64,000 nucleotides of DNA from RPQJ01 sp963793005 (lineage in GTDB: Bacteria > Pseudomonadota > Gammaproteobacteria > Steroidobacterales > Steroidobacteraceae), in contig CAWBYP010000004.1 of NCBI GenBank assembly GCA_963793005.1, forward strand, positions 310,001 to 374,000, read 5' to 3'. Below the pieces are notes generated by a model that was not told the origin of the DNA, did not search any database, and was given only the letters and a program-made list of their open reading frames with translations. This document shows, piece after piece, positions 44,707 to 53,155 of this stretch; positions within the stretch are counted from its first letter, which is position 1, and each line of letters begins with the position of its first letter. The translations under genes and the position numbers were made by a program.

Positions 44707-45612
44707 ATGCGAATTTTCTCTGCGAGCGGATGCGCCGTGCTCACCGTGCTCAGCCTGCTGTCAGGCGCTGCGGCAACGGCGGCCGAGCCCGCCCGATACT
44801 GGCCTCCGATCACCGACCCGCCGACCGAGGTCCGGGACCCGGGCAGGTTTGTATGGGTGGAGCTGCTGACGCTCGACGTCGGCACGGCAGCGGAGTTCTA
44901 CGGCAAGGTCTTCGGCTGGACCTTCCAGACCTTCGGACCGGAGGACGACTACAAGACCTACACGCTGGTGCTGTCCGGCGACACGCCGGTCGGCGGCATG
45001 GTCTACGTCCGCCCCAAGGAACCCGAGAAATACCCCACGTCGCGCTGGGTCGGATTCATATCCGTCGCTGACGTGGCGGCGGCCGCTGCACTCGCCGAAA
45101 AGCAAGGCGGCAAGGTACTGGTCTCCCCACGCGAGGTCGGCGATCGCGGCACCGAAGCGCTGCTGGTGGATCCGGAAGGCGGAATGTTCGGCATCATCCG
45201 CTCGGCGACCGGCGACCCCGAGGATTACCTGGCCGGGAATGACCAGTGGCTATGGGCCGAGCTGTGGGCCGGCGACGCTGCGAATATGGCCGAGTTCTAC
45301 AAGGGCATCGGGCCGTATGAAGTGCGTGATGGCGCCGCGAAGGGCGAAGGCGCCGGGTTCCAGCTGTGGTCCGGCGGCTACGCGCGCGCCGGTATCCTGC
45401 CGAAGTCCGGCAATGTGCCGACGACCTGGCTGCCCTACGTCAGGGTGAAAAGCGTGGCCGATACGGTCGCCCGCGCCAGCGAGGCAGGCGGCAAGATCTA
45501 CATGCAGCCGACGCAACTCCACGGCACGTCGATGGCCGTGATAATCGATCCGACGGGCGCGCCATTTGCGGTCGCCGAATGGCCCGCCGTGGCCACGGAG
45601 GCTGCGCGATGA
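44707..45612 (+). CDS. exported VOC (glyoxalase/dioxygenase-superfamily) protein with two domains
   Basis: 301 residues from ATG 44707, with AGGAG 9 bases upstream. A signal peptide ends near ATAAEPARY. Two VOC modules follow, beginning near FVWVELLTLDVGTAAEFYGKVFGW and WLWAELWAGDAANMAEFYKG; the ends have VDPEGGMFGIIR and IDPTGAPFAVAEW, the paired betaalphabetabetabeta units. VOC proteins bind metal and act on glyoxal, aromatic or drug-like molecules; export is less usual. Its stop overlaps the next start (ATGA). Confidence 0.8.
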   Translation: MRIFSASGCAVLTVLSLLSGAAATAAEPARYWPPITDPPTEVRDPGRFVWVELLTLDVGTAAEFYGKVFGWTFQTFGPEDDYKTYTLVLSGDTPVGGMVYVRPKEPEKYPTSRWVGFISVADVAAAAALAEKQGGKVLVSPREVGDRGTEALLVDPEGGMFGIIRSATGDPEDYLAGNDQWLWAELWAGDAANMAEFYKGIGPYEVRDGAAKGEGAGFQLWSGGYARAGILPKSGNVPTTWLPYVRVKSVADTVARASEAGGKIYMQPTQLHGTSMAVIIDPTGAPFAVAEWPAVATEAAR

Positions 45613-46019
45613 CAAACATGGCGCGTGTATTTGCGTTCCCGACTGCATCGCTTTGCCTGTTGCTGCTGGCGGCCTGTGCGTCAGACGACGGATACGGCGG
45701 ATACGGTGGCAATACCACGGTCGCCGTAGGCTACGGCTACGGTTACGGCTACCCGGGCGGCTATTACCCGTACTACCCGCCGGGCTACGGATGCTGCTGG
45801 GACGGTGACGGTGGGCGACCACCCCCGCCGCCAGGCCAGCCCGACCTCCCGGATCGGCCAACCACTCTGCCCGGCCACCCGGAACAGCTGCCCGCGGCGC
45901 GCCCGGACCGGCCGACGACACAGCCCGCGCAGCGCCCCGCACACCAGCCGACCGCGAGACCGGCCCCGAGGCCGACCCCGGCACCGCGGCCAATGGGCGG
46001 CGGCGGACGACGCCGATAG
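45609..46019 (+). CDS. Gly/Tyr- and Pro-rich lipoprotein
   Basis: 136 residues from ATG 45609, overlapping the VOC gene by 4 bases. The signal ends LLLAAC, a lipobox. The mature protein starts with SDDGYGGYGG, runs through YGYGYGYPGGYYPYYPPG and ends in a long Pro/Arg/Thr region (PAPRPTPAPRPMGGGGRRR). It is probably a disordered surface or envelope lipoprotein. Function unknown. It lies between the VOC gene and the M3 peptidase gene. Confidence 0.65.
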   Translation: MTNMARVFAFPTASLCLLLLAACASDDGYGGYGGNTTVAVGYGYGYGYPGGYYPYYPPGYGCCWDGDGGRPPPPPGQPDLPDRPTTLPGHPEQLPAARPDRPTTQPAQRPAHQPTARPAPRPTPAPRPMGGGGRRR

Positions 46020-46052
46020 ACACTCAATTTTCATCGACCTGCGAGGACGACC

Positions 46053-48218
46053 ATGCAGAACCACAGTTTGATCGCGAGCGCTGGCCTGTTGGCCACCATC
46101 GCGTTGAGTACGGCCGCCATGGCCGCGGATGAACCAAGCGAACAGCAGCTCACGATCGCCGAGCCACTGGTCGCCCCGTGGACCGGGCCCTACGGCGGTG
46201 TGCCACCGTTCGACAAGGTCAAGGTGGAAGCGATCGGACCGGCCCTGGAGGTTGGCATGGCGCGCAACCTCGCCGAGATCGAACTGATCGCGACCAATCC
46301 GGAAGCGCCGACCTTCGAGAACACGATCGCCGCCCTCGAAGACACCGGCCGTGAGCTGAGCCGCGCAGGCACCGTGTACGGCGTCTACAGCTCGACGATG
46401 AGCGACGACGCGGTACAGGCCATGGAGCGCGACATAGCGCCCAAGCTCGCCGCCTTCCAGGACAAGATCACGCAGAACGAACCGCTGTTCAAGCGCATCG
46501 CCGCCGTCTACGAGGCGCGCGAGAAGTCGGGCCTCACGCCCGAGCAGCAGCGGCTCACGTGGTACTACTACACGAACCTGGTGCGCGCGGGCGCGCAGCT
46601 CGACCCGGCCGCGAAGAAGCGCATGGGCGAGATCAACCAGGAACTCGCGCTGCTGTTCACAAAGTTCGGCCAGAACGTGCTCGCCGACGAGGAAAACGGC
46701 GTCGTGTACATCGACAAGGAGTCGGACCTCGCGGGCCTGACGCCGTCGGTGGTCGATGCCGAGGCCGAAGCCGCGGCGGGCCTCGGCAAGAAGGGCCAGT
46801 GGGCGGTGCGCAATACGCGCTCGAGCGTCGAGCCGTTCCTGACCTACGCCGACAACCGTGCGCTTCGCGAGAAGGTCTGGAAGATGTTCGTGAACCGCGG
46901 CGACGAGGGCGGCGCCACGGACAACAATGCGACCATCACCCGGATCCTGCAGCTGCGCGACGAGCGGGCGAAACTGCTCGGCTACGCGAGCCATGCGCAC
47001 TGGCGTCTCGAGGACTCGATGGCGCAGAACCCCGAGCGGGCGATGGCGCTGATGACGGCGGTCTGGCCGGCGGCCGTCGAGCGCGTGCACGAGGAGGTGG
47101 CCGACATGCAGGCGATCGCCGACAAGGAGCATCCCGGCATCAAGATCGAGCCCTGGGACTACCGCTACTACGCCGAGAAGGTCCGCAAGGACAAGTACGA
47201 CCTCGACGAGACCCAGATCACGCCGTACATGCAGCTCGAGAACCTGCGTGAAGGCATGTTCTACATGGCCAAGCAGCTGTTCGGCTTCTCGTTCACGCCG
47301 GTCAAGCCGGGCACGGTTCCCGTCTATCACCCGGACGTGCGGGTCTGGGAAGTGACCGACGAGAAAGGCGGCCTGGTCGGGCTCTGGTACTTCGATCCGT
47401 ATGCGCGCGAGGGCAAGCGGTCCGGTGCGTGGATGAATGCCTATCGAAGCCAGGAACGCTTCAAGGACGACATCCGGACCATCGTCTCCAACAATTCGAA
47501 CTTCGTGAAGGGCAAGCCGGGCGAGCCGGTGCTGATCAGCTGGGAAGATGCGAAGACGTTGTTCCACGAGTTCGGCCATGCGCTGCACGGGCTGAGCTCG
47601 AACGTGAACTACCCGACGCTCGCGGGAACCAACGTTGCCCGCGACTACGTCGAGTTCCCGTCGCAGATCCTGGAGCACTGGCTGTCGACGCCGGAAATCC
47701 TCAATCGCTTCGCGTTGAACTACAAGACCGGAAAACCGATTCCGCCCGAGCTGGTCGCCAAGATCGAGAAGGCGAGGACGTTCAACCAGGGTTTCAAGAC
47801 GGTCGAGTACCTCTCGAGCGCGCTCGTGGACATGAAGCTGCACCTGGCGGCCGGCAAGCCCATCGACCCCGACCAGTTCGAAAAGTCGACGCTGGCCGAG
47901 ATCAACATGCCGAGCGAGATCGTGATGCGGCATCGCACGCCGCAGTTCAACCACGTATTCTCGAGCGACAGCTACTCCGCCGGTTACTACAGCTACCTGT
48001 GGGCCGATACGCTCACGGCGGACGCATGGGAAGCGTTCCTTGAGGCCGGCGGCCCCTGGGACAAGGCCCAGGCCGCGAAGCTGAAGCAGCTGCTGTCGCA
48101 GGGCAACACGGTCGATCCGGCCGATGCCTATCGCATCTTCCGCGGCCGCGACCAGGACGTCGGCGCACTGATGCGCGACCGCGGTTTCCCGGAACCGGCG
48201 AAGCCAGCCAAGGAGTGA
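46053..48218 (+). CDS. dcp: M3 family metallopeptidase (dipeptidyl carboxypeptidase/oligopeptidase), exported
   Basis: 721 residues, a size consistent with Dcp/PrlC. Signal peptide residues 1-25 end AMAADE, so it is periplasmic. The zinc motif is TLFHEFGHALHGLSS at about 505, followed by the FPSQILEHW segment with the third ligand Glu. It cuts short peptides; dipeptidyl carboxypeptidase is likeliest but oligopeptidase A-type activity is possible. The start ATG has GAGGACGACC nearby. It ends at a repeat-rich convergent junction with the sulfatase gene. Confidence 0.9.
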   Translation: MQNHSLIASAGLLATIALSTAAMAADEPSEQQLTIAEPLVAPWTGPYGGVPPFDKVKVEAIGPALEVGMARNLAEIELIATNPEAPTFENTIAALEDTGRELSRAGTVYGVYSSTMSDDAVQAMERDIAPKLAAFQDKITQNEPLFKRIAAVYEAREKSGLTPEQQRLTWYYYTNLVRAGAQLDPAAKKRMGEINQELALLFTKFGQNVLADEENGVVYIDKESDLAGLTPSVVDAEAEAAAGLGKKGQWAVRNTRSSVEPFLTYADNRALREKVWKMFVNRGDEGGATDNNATITRILQLRDERAKLLGYASHAHWRLEDSMAQNPERAMALMTAVWPAAVERVHEEVADMQAIADKEHPGIKIEPWDYRYYAEKVRKDKYDLDETQITPYMQLENLREGMFYMAKQLFGFSFTPVKPGTVPVYHPDVRVWEVTDEKGGLVGLWYFDPYAREGKRSGAWMNAYRSQERFKDDIRTIVSNNSNFVKGKPGEPVLISWEDAKTLFHEFGHALHGLSSNVNYPTLAGTNVARDYVEFPSQILEHWLSTPEILNRFALNYKTGKPIPPELVAKIEKARTFNQGFKTVEYLSSALVDMKLHLAAGKPIDPDQFEKSTLAEINMPSEIVMRHRTPQFNHVFSSDSYSAGYYSYLWADTLTADAWEAFLEAGGPWDKAQAAKLKQLLSQGNTVDPADAYRIFRGRDQDVGALMRDRGFPEPAKPAKE

Positions 48219-48222
48219 TCGC

Positions 48223-48271
48223 AGGGGACATTCACCGTTTTCGCTACCGCGAAAAAAGGTGAATGTCCCCT
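48223..48271. repeat. GGGGACATTCACC inverted repeat, copy 3a
   Basis: AGGGGACATTCACC (48223-48236) pairs with GGTGAATGTCCCCT (48258-48271); the inner parts GTTTTCGC and GCGAAAAAA extend the stem imperfectly. It starts 5 bases after the M3 peptidase stop. Confidence 0.75.
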
Positions 48272-48274
48272 CTT

Positions 48275-48306
48275 CCCGGCATATGGGGAATGTCCCCTAT
48301 TCCGGG
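48275..48306. repeat. GGGGACATTCCCC palindromic element, copy 3b (inverted)
   Basis: CCCGG (48275-48279) and CCGGG (48302-48306) enclose GGGGAATGTCCCCTATT, the reverse complement of the core at 24675. It abuts the sulfatase stop codon at 48307-48309. Confidence 0.7.
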
Positions 48307-50376
48307 CTACTGCTCGCTGGTCGGCACGGTAACCGACGCCTTCGTTCCCGGCATGATCTCGAAGTCGAGCGGGAACTGGTCCATCATTCCCATCAGCTGC
48401 GCGAGCGGCCTGGGGTCGCCGTCGAACCTCGCCTTGCCAGCCGCCGCCTGCTGGGCCAGCGTGGCCTTGCCCATGATCACTGGCTCCAGGTCGGAGCGGT
48501 TGATGGTCAGCGTCAGGTCGGGGTTCCTGGACTGAAATCCCTTGAGGCTGTTCAGCGTCGAATTGCTCAGTTCCACGACGTACGCCTCGCCGTTGTCCGG
48601 TGTCACCAGGTTCATCGTGAATTTCAGTCCATCCGCCTTGCCGCTGTCGAGGCGTATCGCCAGGTAGTCGAGCCACAGCCCGGTGGACAGGGCCCGGATC
48701 AAGTCGGGGCCCAGTGTCTTCGTCGGGATTCCGGCCGGAATGCCCGAGCGTAGTTCGAGCGCCGCCGCGAGGAAGCTGTTGCGCAGGCTGGTGCTCTCCT
48801 TCTGGTACCCCACTTGCTCGAAGCAGTCCGCGAGCAGGTCCTTGGCCGCCTGGTTTGCCGGTTCCGCGTAGACCAGCTTGTTCAGGATCTCCACGGCGTA
48901 GAGATACTTGCCCTGGTCATACAGTTCCCTGCCCTTCTTCATGATCGGGCCGGCGCCGCCCATCATCTCGACATACAAGGCGGCCGAGTCTCCGGGCGAC
49001 AGCGGAATCAGCGTGGCGGGGTTGCCGTCCCAGTAACCCAGGTAGCGATTGACGACCGCGCGGCTGTTGTGCTCTTCGGAGCCGTGGTAGCTGTGCGCCG
49101 CCCAGTCCTGCTGCAGGCTCTTCGGCGACTGGTAGACGTTGTGGATCTCGTTGATCGTGACGCCCTGGTTTGCGAGGTGCAGCACCTCGTTGTTCAGGTT
49201 GGCGTAGATGTCGCGCTGCGCTCGCATCACCTGCTGGATGCGGGCGTTGCCCCAGCGCGGCCAGCTGTGGGCCGAGAACATCACCTCGGCGTCCTGGCCG
49301 AACAGGTACAGCGCACGGTTGATCTGCTTCGACCAGTCGAGTGCGTCGCGCACCAGCGCGCCGCGCAGCGTGTAGATGTTGTGCACGGTGCCGGTGATGT
49401 TCTCCGCCGCCCAGAACGCCTTGAACTGCGGGAACCAGGTGTTCATCTCCGCCGGCGCCTCGGTGCCTGGCGTGTTCTGGAACACCATCGTCACGCCGTC
49501 GACGGTCACCTCCTCGATGTCCCTGGTAATGATCCTGGTGGGCGCGATCAGGCCGACGTCGCCCGACGAAACGCTCTTGCCGATTGCCTGGTCCACGTGC
49601 GCGAACGGGCTCCGGGCAGCAACAGTCCGTACTGGTAGAACGCACGCCGGTTCATCGCGTTGCCGGCATAGACATTCTCGGCGACCGCGGCCTCCATGAA
49701 ACCGACCGGCGCGATGATCGGGCACCTTGCCGCTTGCGACGTCCGCCTCGTCCACCACGCCGCGCACGCCGCCGAAGTGATCGACGTGCGAATGCGAGTA
49801 GACGACCGCAACCACGGGACGCCTGCCGAGCTTTTCGTTCACCAGCGCCAGTGCGGCGCGTGCCGTTTCCCGGGCTGTCAGCACGTCGAACAGGATCCAG
49901 CCCGTGTCACCGCGGATGACGGTCATGTTGGCCAGGTCGAAACCACGCACCTGATAGATACGGCCTGGCACCACCTCGTACAGCCCGTAGGCCATGTTCA
50001 GCACGGCCTGGCGCTGCAGCGACGGGTTTATGCTGTCGAAGTCCTTGCCGTCGAGCAGGAAGTCGTAGCTGCCGATGTTCCATGCCACGTCGCCGGCGTC
50101 AGCCATGATCTGCCGATACGGCGGCGCAGCGATGAAGCCCTTGCTGGCCTCCTCGAAATCCCGCTTGTCGTCGAACGGCAGGCTGCCGCGGACCCCTTGC
50201 TGCAGTTCAATCGTGTAGCTGCTGGCAGGTTGTCCCTTTGGGTGGTAGTGCTTTGCTTCCAACACCCCGGGATCGGCCGCCGCCGCACCACCGCCCGCCG
50301 CCCGGGCGCCGCCGCTGGAACCGGCGACCACTGCAACGGCCAGACACACCACGATTTTCTGTGAGACTTTCATCAC
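48307..50376 (-). CDS. alkyl-sulfatase/MBL-fold hydrolase (SdsA1-like) with internal compensating frameshifts
   Basis: 689 residues as read. Signal peptide 1-25 (MMKVSQKIVVCLAVAVVAG). The MBL metal motif SHSHVDHFGG is followed, after an out-of-frame part, by NTPGTEAPAEMNTWFPQFKAFW, and an SCP2-like C-terminal domain near residue 560 (the SdsA1 alkylsulfatase order). Between 49719 and 49610 about 37 codons are out of frame: one G too many at 49720-49722 and one too few at 49607-49609. In the alternative frame that stretch reads PIIAPVGFMEAAVAENVYAGN, the family sequence. The enzyme would release sulfate from alkyl sulfates in the periplasm. Confidence 0.8.
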   Translation of the reverse strand: MMKVSQKIVVCLAVAVVAGSSGGARAAGGGAAAADPGVLEAKHYHPKGQPASSYTIELQQGVRGSLPFDDKRDFEEASKGFIAAPPYRQIMADAGDVAWNIGSYDFLLDGKDFDSINPSLQRQAVLNMAYGLYEVVPGRIYQVRGFDLANMTVIRGDTGWILFDVLTARETARAALALVNEKLGRRPVVAVVYSHSHVDHFGGVRGVVDEADVASGKVPDHRAGRFHGGRGRRECLCRQRDEPACVLPVRTVAARSPFAHVDQAIGKSVSSGDVGLIAPTRIITRDIEEVTVDGVTMVFQNTPGTEAPAEMNTWFPQFKAFWAAENITGTVHNIYTLRGALVRDALDWSKQINRALYLFGQDAEVMFSAHSWPRWGNARIQQVMRAQRDIYANLNNEVLHLANQGVTINEIHNVYQSPKSLQQDWAAHSYHGSEEHNSRAVVNRYLGYWDGNPATLIPLSPGDSAALYVEMMGGAGPIMKKGRELYDQGKYLYAVEILNKLVYAEPANQAAKDLLADCFEQVGYQKESTSLRNSFLAAALELRSGIPAGIPTKTLGPDLIRALSTGLWLDYLAIRLDSGKADGLKFTMNLVTPDNGEAYVVELSNSTLNSLKGFQSRNPDLTLTINRSDLEPVIMGKATLAQQAAAGKARFDGDPRPLAQLMGMMDQFPLDFEIMPGTKASVTVPTSEQ

Positions 50377-50392
50377 CTACCCCTGCGTCTTC

Positions 50393-52003
50393 TCAGCCTG
50401 CCTGCTCGCGCCTGGCCGGCACGCCGCTCATCGCGTGCTCGGTCATCGCCGTGATGGTGAGTGACGGGTTCACACCGGGATTGGCCGGAACCGTGGAGCC
50501 GTCGCACACCAGGAAATTTCGGTAGCCGAACAGGCGGCCCTGCCGGTCCACGACGCCCGTCGAAGCATCGCTGCCGATCACCGCGCCGCCGAGGATATGC
50601 GCGGTGGTCGGTATGTTCGCCCAGGCCTCCAGCACCATGCTCTGCGCATAGCCGCCCGTTTGCTTCGCCAGCCACTCGGCGGCTTCGTTTGCCACCGCAA
50701 TGAACGTCGGGTTCGGCTTCTCCGGATCCTGCTCGGTCTTGAGCGACACGCCACCGAAGAGCCCGCGCTTCGCGCGGAACGAAATCGCGTTGTCCAGGCT
50801 CTGCATGACCAGGAAGAGCACGGATCGCTCGGACCACCCGAACGGCCACAGCGTCTTCAGGAAGGTGACCGGATGACGCACGATGTTGCCGAGCCACATG
50901 AGCGGCCTCGTGACTCGGCTACCCTTGCCCGTGATCAGCGTGTAGAGCAGCGACATGAAATCGCCGTGCTTGCCGTAGGTGACGAACTCGATATGGGTGT
51001 CGGCGCGCGGATAGATGCTCGCGCTGATGGCCACGTCGTTCCACGGACGCGAATGACCGTCGGGCAGGGTAACCGCCAGGATGGATTCGCTGTTGGTGCG
51101 CACCAGGTGCCCGAGCCGGTCGCTGATCATCGGCAGCGAACCCAGGAGCTTGCAGCGTGCCAGCAGGCGGTTCGTCCCCAGCGCACCCGCCGATACCACG
51201 ATGCCGCGTGCCTTGAAGACCCTGCGCTGCTTGCGGAACCAGGCACCCGGCCTCTCGGTGGTCACGACATAGCCGTCGGAGCCGTCGGCCGCGCCCACCG
51301 GCCGGATGTCCACGACCTCTCGTTCGGGGAGGATTTCGACACCACGCTTTTCGGCGAACCACAGGTAGTTCTTGACCAGGGTATTCTTTGCGCCTTCCCG
51401 GCAACCGACCATGCAGGCACCGCAGCGAGTGCAGCCAGTTCGATCGGGGCCTTCGCCGCCGAAATAGGGGTCCGGCACTGTCGTGCCGGCCTTGCCGAAG
51501 TAGACGCCCACCGGGGTGCGCTTGAAAGTCTCCTCCACGCCAAAGTGCTTGCCGACTTCCTTGAGAAGTTTCTGGCCATCGCTCTCGTGAGGCACCATCT
51601 GCACGCCGAGCATTCTCTCGGCCGTGTCGTAGTGCGGTGCCAGTGCAGCCGACCAGTCACCGAGTTTTGCCCACTGCGGATTGACGAAGAACTCCGGGCT
51701 CGCCCGGTACAGTGTGTTCGCATACACGATGCTGCCGCCGCCGACCGCGGCGCCGCTGGCGATGAACACGTCCTTGAAAGGTGTCAGCCGGAAGATGCCA
51801 CGAAGGCCCAGCGCCGGCGCCCACAGGAATCGCTTCAGGTCCCAGGTACTCTTCGCAAAGTCCTCGTCGCGGTAGCGCCGGCCCGCCTCGAGGACGCCCA
51901 CCTTGTAGCCTTTCTCGGCAAGACGCAGCGCCGAGACGCTGCCGCCAAAGCCAGAGCCGATCACGAGCCAGTCGTAGTCGAACTGTTCGTCAGTCTTGCT
52001 CAT
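50393..52003 (-). CDS. GMC-family oxidoreductase, cholesterol-oxidase-like
   Basis: 536 residues from ATG 52003, with GGAGACGG upstream. FAD loop VIGSGFGGSVSALRLAEKG near residue 14, the GMC core GAAVGGGSIVYANTLYR, and the family Cys motif GCTRCGACMVGCREGAKNT are clear. This Cys motif is shared by cholesterol-oxidase-type and long-chain alcohol-oxidase GMC proteins. C-terminal HILGGAVIGSDAS with GVNPSLTI is the usual FAD/substrate end. It oxidises a sterol or long-chain alcohol. It has no signal peptide. It lies between the sulfatase and HAD genes on the same strand. Confidence 0.87.
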   Translation of the reverse strand: MSKTDEQFDYDWLVIGSGFGGSVSALRLAEKGYKVGVLEAGRRYRDEDFAKSTWDLKRFLWAPALGLRGIFRLTPFKDVFIASGAAVGGGSIVYANTLYRASPEFFVNPQWAKLGDWSAALAPHYDTAERMLGVQMVPHESDGQKLLKEVGKHFGVEETFKRTPVGVYFGKAGTTVPDPYFGGEGPDRTGCTRCGACMVGCREGAKNTLVKNYLWFAEKRGVEILPEREVVDIRPVGAADGSDGYVVTTERPGAWFRKQRRVFKARGIVVSAGALGTNRLLARCKLLGSLPMISDRLGHLVRTNSESILAVTLPDGHSRPWNDVAISASIYPRADTHIEFVTYGKHGDFMSLLYTLITGKGSRVTRPLMWLGNIVRHPVTFLKTLWPFGWSERSVLFLVMQSLDNAISFRAKRGLFGGVSLKTEQDPEKPNPTFIAVANEAAEWLAKQTGGYAQSMVLEAWANIPTTAHILGGAVIGSDASTGVVDRQGRLFGYRNFLVCDGSTVPANPGVNPSLTITAMTEHAMSGVPARREQAG

Positions 52004-52088
52004 GTGCCATCCGTCTCCTGTCGGCGTGCCGACCATTCGCGCAACCGGCATGACCGGTCCTGCTCCGGATTTCCTGGTTCGCAGATGA

Positions 52089-53120
52089 TTAACGCTGCGA
52101 GGGGAACACCTGCTTCCAGTCGCTCCTGATGCTGATGACGATCCAGCCACGCTGCCGCGCCTCGTCGTACAGCGACTGGCTGAAGGTGCCGATGTGGCTG
52201 TCCGGCAGGCCGTTTGCCGGACCGTAGGCAAACTCGCGCTCCTTGTCGTCGTGCAGCACCAGCATTCCGAGACGCGGGCCGCTGCCGGTCGTCGCGTACT
52301 CGAGCATCTGCCGGTCGCCGTCCGAGTTGCCGAACGCAGCGGTTGGCCTGCGGCCGATATGCTGATTGATGCCGACGGGCTTGCCATCCTTGTCGTCGAT
52401 GAAATTCAATTCCGGCAGCCGGACCAGCACGGCCTTGCCGTCACGCATCTCGAACTTCGTCTTGATGCTCGAGCCGACCACCTGCTCCGGCGGTATGCCG
52501 TAGACCTGCTCGGCCCACGGCCGCATGAATTCGATACCTCCGCCGGACACGATGAATGTCTTGTAGCCGTGGCCGCGCAGGTACGCCAGAAGCTCGACCA
52601 TCGGCTGGTAAACCATCTCGAGCACCGGACGCTTGGTCACGGGGTTCTTCGCCGTTGCTGTCCAGTCCTTGACGATCTGCCTGAACTCGTCCGTCGTCAT
52701 GCCGGCATGTGTCGCCATGATGATCTCGAGCAGCGCCTTGTCGCCGCCGGCCAGCGCCGCCTTGAGGTCGCCTTTCAGGACCGACGCAAACGGCTCCTGC
52801 GTCTGCCACTCGGGGTGCTCGGGACTGAGCGCCTTGACGCGGTCGAACGCGAACAGCGCCTGGACATAAATCGGCTGCTCGGCCCAGAGCGTGCCGTCGT
52901 TGTCGAACGTGGCGATGCGCTCGCCGGGTGGGATGTAATTCGGGCTGGCCTTGTTGGTGGTCGTCTCGACGAATTCGACGATCGCCTTCCTCGCGGGGCC
53001 GTCGTTCCACGACTTCAGGTGACCGTCGCGCGCCTGCACCTGCCCGAACGCGAGCGTTGCGACGCCGAGCAGAATGACCAGTGCGCCAGTACGCCGCATC
53101 GCAGTGATATTTTTCGGCAT
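52089..53120 (-). CDS. exported HAD-family phosphatase
   Basis: 343 residues from ATG 53120, preceded by a perfect GGAGGT site. Signal peptide residues 1-28 end FGQVQA. HAD motif I is TFDNDGTLWAEQP (D-x-D), motif II is TFIVSGGGIEF, and motif IV is AFGNSDGDRQM. The long cap between them (KALSPEHPEWQTQ...) resembles SerB-like C-cap enzymes. It removes phosphate from an unknown small molecule in the periplasm. The upstream OYE gene ends 35 bases before its start. Confidence 0.82.
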   Translation of the reverse strand: MPKNITAMRRTGALVILLGVATLAFGQVQARDGHLKSWNDGPARKAIVEFVETTTNKASPNYIPPGERIATFDNDGTLWAEQPIYVQALFAFDRVKALSPEHPEWQTQEPFASVLKGDLKAALAGGDKALLEIIMATHAGMTTDEFRQIVKDWTATAKNPVTKRPVLEMVYQPMVELLAYLRGHGYKTFIVSGGGIEFMRPWAEQVYGIPPEQVVGSSIKTKFEMRDGKAVLVRLPELNFIDDKDGKPVGINQHIGRRPTAAFGNSDGDRQMLEYATTGSGPRLGMLVLHDDKEREFAYGPANGLPDSHIGTFSQSLYDEARQRGWIVISIRSDWKQVFPSQR

Positions 53121-53155
53121 TGGAACCTCCATGCTCCCGAGAATCACGGGCATGA

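Noticed and set aside
45715..45780. GY-rich low-complexity stretch as a mobile or tandem repeat
   Set aside because: It encodes the disordered region of a lipoprotein and shows no exact long copies.
45681..47954. A 757-residue reverse frame antisense to the VOC, lipoprotein and M3 genes
   Set aside because: No recognisable domain and an unusual His/Arg/Val composition, while the forward genes have clear motifs.
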